Origin: Bacteroidota bacterium
Lineage (GTDB): Bacteria > Bacteroidota > Bacteroidia > Chitinophagales > Chitinophagaceae
Direction of reading: 5' to 3'
DNA length: 11,939 nt
Assembly: GCA_023436685.1 (NCBI GenBank)
Contig: JAEZIL010000286.1
Coordinates: forward strand, 1-11,939
The notes beneath the pieces were generated by a model. The model ran no database searches. It was not told the DNA's origin and saw nothing but the letters and a program-made list of their open reading frames with translations. Both the position numbers and the translations under genes were made by a program. Positions 6,802 to 11,939 of the stretch are shown piece after piece. The first letter of the stretch is position 1. Each line of letters starts with the position of its first letter.

Positions 6802-7812
6802 ATGAAACTGGTAACATATTCGAAGAACGGTATAGAGCAACTGGCTTTTTTAGTAGGTGATATGCTGTATGATACACAGGCTGCCAACCACAAGCTGCCA
6901 AGCACTATGATGCAGCTGCTAAACAACTGGGAAGCATTGGTAGGCTTGGCTAAGCAAACCAACGATGATATAAAGAATGGTAAGCTGACGGTAGAAGGTA
7001 CGGCATATGAAACTGCTACGGTAATGGCACCAGTACCAAGGCCAACTTCTTGCCGCGATGGTTATGCATTTCGCCAACACGTAGCTGCCGCGCGCCGCAA
7101 CCGGAAAGTAGATATGATACCGGAGTTTGATCAGTACCCGATATTTTATTTTACAAATCATAATGCCATACAAGGCCCGGGAGAGATACGCTGCATGCCC
7201 GATCATTTTCAGAAACTGGATTTTGAACTGGAAGCAGCTATTGTGACGTGTAAGAAAGGCCGTAATATAAAAGCAGAAGAGGCTGATGAATATATTGCCG
7301 GCTACATGATAATGAACGACATGAGCGCTCGCACACTGCAAATGGAAGAAATGTTGCTGAACCTGGGCCCTGCAAAAGGTAAAGACTTCAGTACGGTAAT
7401 AGGCCCTATGCTGGTAACACCCGATGAACTGGAGCAATACAAAGTGCCTGCAAAAGAGGGGCATGTAGGTAATAGCTATGACCTGAAGATGCGCTGCTTT
7501 GTGAATGGCATACAAGTAAGTGAAGGCAGCGTAGGCGATATGGACTGGACATTTGCAGAGATACTGGAACGCTGTGCTTATGGTGTAGACCTGATACCCG
7601 GCGAAGTGATAGGCAGCGGTACGGTAGGTACAGGTTGCTTCCTGGAGTTGAACGGTACAGGCTTGCTGAACGACCCTAACTATAAAGTGCAATGGTTGCA
7701 ACCTGGCGATGTGGTAGAAATGGAAATAGATGGCCTTGGTAAACTGGTGAATACCGTAGTAGCAGAAAACACCGACTGGAGCATTCTGAAACTGAAAAAG
7801 AATATCAAATAA
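6802..7812 (+). CDS. Fumarylacetoacetate hydrolase-family protein
   Basis: Member of the FAH superfamily; the family's best-known reaction splits fumarylacetoacetate to fumarate and acetoacetate in the last step of tyrosine/homogentisate breakdown. The active-site layout of vertebrate FAH is preserved: D86 and H93 in RDGYAFRQHV (same 7-residue spacing as mouse D126/H133), E142 and E144 in LDFELEAAI, D173 in MNDMSAR, and the GSGTVGTGC loop (271-279). At 336 aa it is longer than the short FAHD1/HpcE-type domain and resembles bacterial ~330-aa FAH. This favours a true FAH, but other cleavages of 1,3-dicarbonyl compounds are possible. It overlaps the next gene by 1 nt (TAATG), so the two are almost certainly one operon. 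No homogentisate dioxygenase is in view. Confidence 0.87.
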   Translation: MKLVTYSKNGIEQLAFLVGDMLYDTQAANHKLPSTMMQLLNNWEALVGLAKQTNDDIKNGKLTVEGTAYETATVMAPVPRPTSCRDGYAFRQHVAAARRNRKVDMIPEFDQYPIFYFTNHNAIQGPGEIRCMPDHFQKLDFELEAAIVTCKKGRNIKAEEADEYIAGYMIMNDMSARTLQMEEMLLNLGPAKGKDFSTVIGPMLVTPDELEQYKVPAKEGHVGNSYDLKMRCFVNGIQVSEGSVGDMDWTFAEILERCAYGVDLIPGEVIGSGTVGTGCFLELNGTGLLNDPNYKVQWLQPGDVVEMEIDGLGKLVNTVVAENTDWSILKLKKNIK

Positions 7813-8981
7813 TGAGGTTCTCGAAAGATACTGTTGTAGGTGTGATAGGTGCCGGGGCTATGGGTTCGGGTATTGCACAGGTAGCTGCAATGGCCGGGCA
7901 CAATATAGTATTGTTTGACACTAATGAAGCAGCACTGGATAAGGCAAGAACAGCCCTGCACAAGACGCTGGAAAAGCTGGTAGAGAAAGGTAAAATAGGC
8001 AGCGTGCAGGAAATAACTGAACGCTTTACTTATGCCACGCAAGCCAATGCCTTTGCTACCTGCGGTTTAATAATAGAGGCTATAGTAGAGAACCTGGATG
8101 TAAAGAAAAAAGTATTTAGCGGGCTGGAAGATGTGGTGAAAGAGAGTTGCGTTTTGGCTAGTAATACCTCATCGCTGTCCATCACATCGATAGCGGCCGC
8201 TTGTAAAAAATCAGAGCGGGTTATTGGCTTGCACTTCTTCAACCCAGCACCATTGATGGCATTGGTTGAAGTGATACCTGCCGTGCAAACGGAAGAAGCA
8301 CTGGTAGCAGAAGCAAAAGAGCTAATGGCGCAATGGGGGAAAGTACCCGTTATAGCTAAAGATACACCAGGCTTTATAGTGAACCGTGTAGCAAGGCCTT
8401 ACTATGGCGAAGCAATACGTATATACGAAGAAGGCATAGCCAGCAAAGAAACTATCGACTGGGCAATGACTGAAATAGGCGGCTTCCGTATGGGGCCATT
8501 TACTTTGATGGATTACATAGGCCACGACGTGAACTATGTAGTTACCGAAACGGTGTTCCAATCGTTCTTCTACGATCCACGTTTCAAGCCCTCGTTCTCG
8601 CAAAAGCGATTGCTGGAAGCGGGATGGCTGGGACGTAAGACAGGCCGTGGCTTTTATAACTATGCCGAAGATGCTGTACAGACAGAACCTAATAAAGATA
8701 TAGTGCTGGGTACGCAGATAGTAGAACGTGTAGTAGCAATGCTGATGAACGAAGCAGCAGATGCACTGCACCTGAATATCGCATCGGCTAAAGACTTGGA
8801 CTTAGCTATGACCAAGGGTGTGAACTACCCTAAAGGATTGCTTGCCTGGGCCGATGAATGGGGTGTTGAAAAACTGCTATCGATACTGGACGGTTTATAT
8901 AACGAATATCACGAAGACCGCTACCGTGCCAGCGCTTTATTGCGTAAGGCAGTAGCAGATCAACTTAAGTTGACTAACTAG
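7812..8981 (+). CDS. 3-hydroxyacyl-CoA dehydrogenase with two C-terminal domains
   Basis: Oxidises a 3-hydroxyacyl-CoA to 3-oxoacyl-CoA with NAD. The Rossmann fold starts with GAGAMGSGIA (13-22) and has acidic D36 ending beta-2, which indicates NAD preference. Catalytic residues are S120 (SNTSS), H141 and N144 (HFFNPAP), E153 and N191 (DTPGFIVNRV); the spacings match human HADH S137/H158/E170/N208. A first C-terminal 3HCDH domain spans about 187-285 (ending LGRKTGRGFYNY). A second, shorter one spans about 300-389 (MLMNEAADALHL ... VNYPKGLLAWADEWG). This 389-aa double-domain form resembles PaaH/3-hydroxyadipyl-CoA and 3-hydroxybutyryl-CoA dehydrogenases. Coupling to an FAH-family gene suggests aromatic or amino acid catabolism, but the substrate is not resolved. 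It ends 12 nt from the convergent lipoprotein gene. Confidence 0.92.
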   Translation: MRFSKDTVVGVIGAGAMGSGIAQVAAMAGHNIVLFDTNEAALDKARTALHKTLEKLVEKGKIGSVQEITERFTYATQANAFATCGLIIEAIVENLDVKKKVFSGLEDVVKESCVLASNTSSLSITSIAAACKKSERVIGLHFFNPAPLMALVEVIPAVQTEEALVAEAKELMAQWGKVPVIAKDTPGFIVNRVARPYYGEAIRIYEEGIASKETIDWAMTEIGGFRMGPFTLMDYIGHDVNYVVTETVFQSFFYDPRFKPSFSQKRLLEAGWLGRKTGRGFYNYAEDAVQTEPNKDIVLGTQIVERVVAMLMNEAADALHLNIASAKDLDLAMTKGVNYPKGLLAWADEWGVEKLLSILDGLYNEYHEDRYRASALLRKAVADQLKLTN

Positions 8982-8993
8982 CTGTAAAAGATA

Positions 8994-9260
8994 TTATTGA
9001 GCTTTTGGCCGGCATTCCTGCAAAGTAGTGTCGGCCATTACTTTGTCTATATTTTCCATAAAGTCGGATACTTTGGGGTATTTCGTCATTAGCTTATCCA
9101 GCATGCAATTACAATAAGTATCTTTTTCTGTGTCTGTTTTGGCCCAGGTAGCTTCATCCTTGCAGCTTGTCAGGTACATGTCTTTGGTTTCACTGTCCCA
9201 TGTATTTTCGCACGACGAAAAAAAGATACCAGCAACAAAAAGGGAAATAAGCTTTTTCAT
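8994..9260 (-). CDS. Small cysteine-containing lipoprotein, function unknown
   Basis: An 88-aa protein I do not recognise. It has a lipoprotein signal: MKK, a hydrophobic stretch (4-14) and a lipobox-like FFSSC, so C17 would be lipidated after cleavage. No Asp follows C17. The mature part of about 72 residues is hydrophilic and has four further cysteines (C33, C50, C52, C83) with the signature YCNCMLDKLMTKYP at 49-62. Four cysteines in a periplasmic or surface domain could form two disulfides; a lone CxC could also bind a metal, but no heme motif (CxxCH) is present. A/T-rich DNA precedes the ATG, with no Shine-Dalgarno. It is divergent from the flavoprotein gene (71 nt apart) and convergent with the 3HCDH gene. 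Signal and lipobox make it very likely real despite its size. Confidence 0.78.
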   Translation of the reverse strand: MKKLISLFVAGIFFSSCENTWDSETKDMYLTSCKDEATWAKTDTEKDTYCNCMLDKLMTKYPKVSDFMENIDKVMADTTLQECRPKAQ

Positions 9261-9294
9261 GAGCAGAAATTAAACAGGTAAATAACTTAATTTG

Positions 9295-9311
9295 GCACAA
9301 GGTTATTGTGC
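9295..9311. repeat. Operator-like 6-5-6 inverted repeat between divergent genes
   Basis: GCACAA, spacer GGTTA, TTGTGC form a perfect 6-bp dyad midway between the lipoprotein and flavoprotein genes, 20 nt before the latter's ATG. A degenerate -7-like box (TTAATTTG, 9287-9294, one mismatch) sits immediately left. This would put the repeat at the transcription start of the rightward gene. It could be an operator or a leader hairpin. Confidence 0.4.
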
Positions 9312-9331
9312 ATTCTTAAAGATATAAAACC

Positions 9332-9901
9332 ATGTTTAATATTACTATACTTTATGGCGCTATTCGCGAAGGGAGGCAAAGCATAAGAGCTGCTAGGGCT
9401 ATTGAACATGCACTACGGGCTACAGGAAAGGTGAACGTTACATTTATAGATATAAAAGAATATAACCTACCCGTAATGGAAGCCCGCCTGAAAGATATGA
9501 CGGATCCCCCTGAAAACCTGCTGAAAATAAGCAGGATGTTGTCTGGCGCTGATGGGCTAGTATTCGTGACACCTGAATACAACAACAGTTATGCAGGGGC
9601 ATTTAAAAATGCAATAGACTATTTCACTAAGGAATGGGCGAAGAAGCCAATAGGTATTGTGTGCGCATCAGACGGTAAGCAGGGTGGCCTTAATGCATCT
9701 AATCTGTTGCAGCTGTTGGTATTAGCCATAGGCGCATTCCCAATGCCATACAAATTGCTGGTACCGGAACTACCAAAGACTTTGGATGAGCAGGGCAAAC
9801 CACTCAACGAGATCATGGAAAAGAATCTGAAAAAGTTTACAGATGAATACCTTTGGTTTGTGGAGGCTATAGCTACACAAGTGAATAAAACCAAAGCGTA
9901 A
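9332..9901 (+). CDS. NAD(P)H-dependent FMN reductase-family flavoprotein
   Basis: Flavodoxin-like oxidoreductase of the NADPH-dependent FMN reductase family (related to YieF/ChrR and azoreductase-type quinone reductases). Such proteins bind FMN and reduce flavins, quinones or xenobiotics using NAD(P)H. The phosphate-binding loop region is YGAIREGRQSIRAA (8-21), which differs from the common GSxRxxS form. TPEYNNSYAGAFKNAIDYF (80-98) is the strong family signature contacting the flavin ring. ASDGKQGGLNA (112-122) is the third FMN-contact loop. Its 189 aa is the usual length and there is no signal peptide, so it should be cytoplasmic. The start is an ATG preceded by A-rich sequence. It stands alone, divergent from the lipoprotein and followed by mfd with its own promoter. 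A role in redox or stress defence is inference from the family. Confidence 0.88.
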   Translation: MFNITILYGAIREGRQSIRAARAIEHALRATGKVNVTFIDIKEYNLPVMEARLKDMTDPPENLLKISRMLSGADGLVFVTPEYNNSYAGAFKNAIDYFTKEWAKKPIGIVCASDGKQGGLNASNLLQLLVLAIGAFPMPYKLLVPELPKTLDEQGKPLNEIMEKNLKKFTDEYLWFVEAIATQVNKTKA

Positions 9902-9939
9902 AATAATTGTCGCAAATAATTAAAGTGGCTACAATATCG

Positions 9940-9947
9940 TAAATTTG
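9940..9947 (+). promoter_or_regulatory. Putative mfd promoter, -7 box
   Basis: TAAATTTG is a perfect TAnnTTTG match ending 7 nt before the mfd ATG. With the usual distance from box to start point, the transcript would begin within about 0-3 nt of the ATG, making the message leaderless or nearly so. No TTTG lies at the expected -33 position; the only nearby TTG (9907-9909) is 30 nt upstream. Confidence 0.45.
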
Positions 9948-9954
9948 CACCCGC

Positions 9955-11939
9955 ATGAATTTGCAGGTGTTGTTGGGAATGTATCAGGAGGATATCCGCG
10001 TAAAACAAATAGCGGCCGGGATCTCGTTGCCTGATACCAAGCTGAGAGTACAACTCGATAATCTTCGGGGGTCTTCCATCAATTTTATTGCTACAGCCGT
10101 GTGGCAATTGCGCGACGCCAATCACGTGTTCATTTTGAACGACCGTGAAGAGGCTGCCTATTTCCACAACGACCTGGAGCAACTGACCAATGCAATGGAC
10201 ATTTGTTATTTCCCCGATTCTTTTAAACGCACCGGCAACTTTAGCGAGCTGAACAGCAGCCATGTAATGCTTCGGACAGAAGCGCTGACGAAATTCAGCG
10301 GAAAAGAGCCGCATAAGAAGGTGCTGGTAACTTACCCTGAAGCACTATTTGAAAAAGTAGTGAATCCGAAAACACTTTCGGGTAATATGATAAGCATAAA
10401 GGTTGGCGAGAACCTGAAGGTAGATGAGCTGCTGGCAAAGTTTACAGGCCTGGGCTTTAAGCGCGAAGACTTTGTTTATGAACCTGGGCAGTTTGCTATG
10501 CGTGGTGGTATATTGGATATTTACTCTTTTGGTAACGAGCATCCATACCGGCTGGAGTTGTTTGGCAACGAGGTGGATAGCATCCGCATCTTCAATCCTG
10601 AAACACAGCTATCAGAAAGAAAGCTATTGCAAGTATCGATACTGCCAAATATAGAAACTAATTTCACAGCGCAGGAAAAGATATCTCTGCTCGATTACCT
10701 GCCTGCCAATACTGTGATATGGGCAAAAGATTTTGATTTTACTATTGGGCGATTGGGTAAGCTGGAAACAGAACTGCCGGAAGATTTTGGTAAAGGGAAA
10801 GTAGCGGTAGACCATGATGAAGATGTGCTGAAAGAGCTGACCCGAGAAGATTTTGAAACACCTGAACGCTGGAAGGAATTACTAACGCAACGCCATCTTA
10901 TAGAATGGTACAACCACTCGTTGGGTAAAATAACCGGCGATGAAGTGCACCAGGTGCAATTTGCTACAGAAGAACAACCTGTTTTCAACAGGCAGTTCGA
11001 TATGCTGATCAGTAACCTACAGCAGCAAACGGCTAAAAATTATACGGCATTCATATTTGCAGAAAACCCTAAGCAGCTAGAGAGATTGCGTAGTGTGTTT
11101 GAAGACCTGAATGCACAAATACAATTTGTACCGCTACCTACGGCTATCAGCAAAGGGTTTATCGATCATGATAAAAAAATACTTTGCTATACCGATCACC
11201 AGATATTTCAACGCTACCACAAATACAAAGTAAAGCAGGCATACAGCAAAGGCAAGGCACTCACTATGCGTGCCCTACGCGAATTGCAGCCCGGCGATTT
11301 TGTAACACACATCGACCATGGTGTGGGATTGTATAGTGGTTTACAGAAGATAGAAGTGAATGGCAATATGCAGGAGGCGATACGCATCATCTATCGCGAT
11401 AACGATGTGCTCTATGTGAATATCAACTCGCTGCATAAAATAAGTAAGTATACAGGTAAAGAAGGTACAAGGCCCAAGGTGAATAAGCTAGGTAGTGATG
11501 CCTGGGAAAAACTTAAGAACAAAACCAAGAAGCAGGTAAAAGACATTGCTACCGACCTGATAAAGCTATACGCTAAACGCAAAGCATCCCAAGGCTTTGC
11601 ACATACACCCGATAGCTATCTTCAAACAGAGCTGGAAGCATCGTTCTTCTACGAAGATACCCCTGACCAGAGCAAGGCTACTGCCGATGTGAAGCGTGAT
11701 ATGGAGGCACCATCGCCTATGGACAGGCTGGTGTGCGGTGACGTAGGCTTTGGTAAAACAGAAGTGGCTATACGTGCTGCATTTAAAACGGTAGGAGATA
11801 GTAAACAGGCGGCAGTACTGGTGCCAACTACCATATTGGCATTTCAGCACTACCAGACTTTTAAGGAGAGATTGAAAGATTTCCCTGCAAATGTTGATTA
11901 TATCAACCGGTTTAAATCGGCTAAGGAGAAGAAAGAAAC
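9955..11939 (+). CDS. mfd: Transcription-repair coupling factor Mfd, 3'-truncated by the window edge
   Basis: DNA translocase that recognises RNA polymerase stalled at lesions, displaces it and recruits UvrA for nucleotide excision repair. The frame is open from the ATG at 9955 to the window end, giving about 661 of an expected ~1100-1150 residues. An N-terminal UvrB-like region contains EPGQFAMRGGILDIYSFG (176-193). The CarD-like RNA-polymerase interaction domain begins at LQPGDFVTHIDHGVGLYSG (444-462). The superfamily 2 helicase core starts with MDRLVCGDVGFGKTEVA (589-605), Walker A lysine K601, and motif Ia VPTTILAFQHY (623-633). The DEEQ box, translocation motif and C-terminal domain lie beyond the edge. 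I read the middle of the frame through and found no stop or frameshift. No Shine-Dalgarno precedes the start. Confidence 0.96.
   Translation, partial: MNLQVLLGMYQEDIRVKQIAAGISLPDTKLRVQLDNLRGSSINFIATAVWQLRDANHVFILNDREEAAYFHNDLEQLTNAMDICYFPDSFKRTGNFSELNSSHVMLRTEALTKFSGKEPHKKVLVTYPEALFEKVVNPKTLSGNMISIKVGENLKVDELLAKFTGLGFKREDFVYEPGQFAMRGGILDIYSFGNEHPYRLELFGNEVDSIRIFNPETQLSERKLLQVSILPNIETNFTAQEKISLLDYLPANTVIWAKDFDFTIGRLGKLETELPEDFGKGKVAVDHDEDVLKELTREDFETPERWKELLTQRHLIEWYNHSLGKITGDEVHQVQFATEEQPVFNRQFDMLISNLQQQTAKNYTAFIFAENPKQLERLRSVFEDLNAQIQFVPLPTAISKGFIDHDKKILCYTDHQIFQRYHKYKVKQAYSKGKALTMRALRELQPGDFVTHIDHGVGLYSGLQKIEVNGNMQEAIRIIYRDNDVLYVNINSLHKISKYTGKEGTRPKVNKLGSDAWEKLKNKTKKQVKDIATDLIKLYAKRKASQGFAHTPDSYLQTELEASFFYEDTPDQSKATADVKRDMEAPSPMDRLVCGDVGFGKTEVAIRAAFKTVGDSKQAAVLVPTTILAFQHYQTFKERLKDFPANVDYINRFKSAKEKKE

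Noticed and set aside
6919..7701. 260-codon open frame on the minus strand
   Set aside because: Antisense to the FAH-family gene, whose active-site residues are intact; composition heavy in His, Tyr, Cys and Ala with no domain.
8982..8993. Terminator between the convergent 3HCDH and lipoprotein genes
   Set aside because: Only a 4-bp AGTT/AACT stem and no T-run are visible in or around the 12-nt gap, too weak to call.
9619..10314. 231-codon open frame on the minus strand
   Set aside because: It spans the end of the flavoprotein gene, the mfd promoter and the mfd start. Both sense genes have strong family motifs, so this is a mirror frame.
1..11939. Defence system, prophage, transposon, CRISPR array, tRNA or other new system
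   Set aside because: No integrase, transposase, spaced direct repeats, terminal repeats or cloverleaf were seen. Gaps are all under 100 nt, and nearly every gene belongs to a known housekeeping or metabolic family.

Overview
The window looks like a chromosomal housekeeping segment from a member of the Bacteroidota, probably near Chitinophagaceae (phylum fairly confident, family a guess). Four things point there. Start codons lack Shine-Dalgarno sequences and are preceded by A/T-rich DNA. Several genes have TAnnTTTG boxes a few bases upstream, which is the -7 element of Bacteroidota sigma factors. The QueA-type protein is the long (~400 aa) variant typical of the phylum. The dGTPase, NadC and LpxL-like proteins read like Bacteroidota versions. 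Coding density is very high and no intergenic gap reaches 100 bases. I see no RNA gene, insertion sequence, CRISPR array or phage gene.

Layout, left to right. (1) The 3' part of a TPR-repeat protein whose frame is open to the left edge. (2) A dGTPase gene (dgt) followed 3 nt later by a long-form QueA-like tRNA ribosyltransferase-isomerase gene. (3) nadC (NAD synthesis) overlapping by 4 nt (ATGA) a diacylglycerol/sphingosine-kinase-like lipid kinase. (4) On the minus strand, a beta-carbonic anhydrase gene followed by an LpxL/HtrB-like acyltransferase gene. The acyltransferase ends tail-to-tail with the kinase, with a 4-bp overlap inside a possible hairpin terminator. (5) Divergent from the carbonic anhydrase, a fumarylacetoacetate hydrolase-family gene and a two-domain 3-hydroxyacyl-CoA dehydrogenase gene joined by a 1-nt overlap, probably a small catabolic operon. 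(6) A small cysteine-containing lipoprotein on the minus strand, divergent from an NAD(P)H-dependent FMN reductase-family flavoprotein. (7) The first ~60% of mfd (transcription-repair coupling factor), cut by the right edge.

The genes do not form one pathway. The sensible units are dgt-queA-like, nadC-lipid kinase, carbonic anhydrase-acyltransferase and FAH-3HCDH. The two divergent intergenic regions each hold a perfect 6-5-6 inverted repeat that could be an operator. I found no convincing candidate for a new biological system. The items worth a second look are the small lipoprotein, the two operator-like repeats, the long QueA variant and some start-codon corrections.
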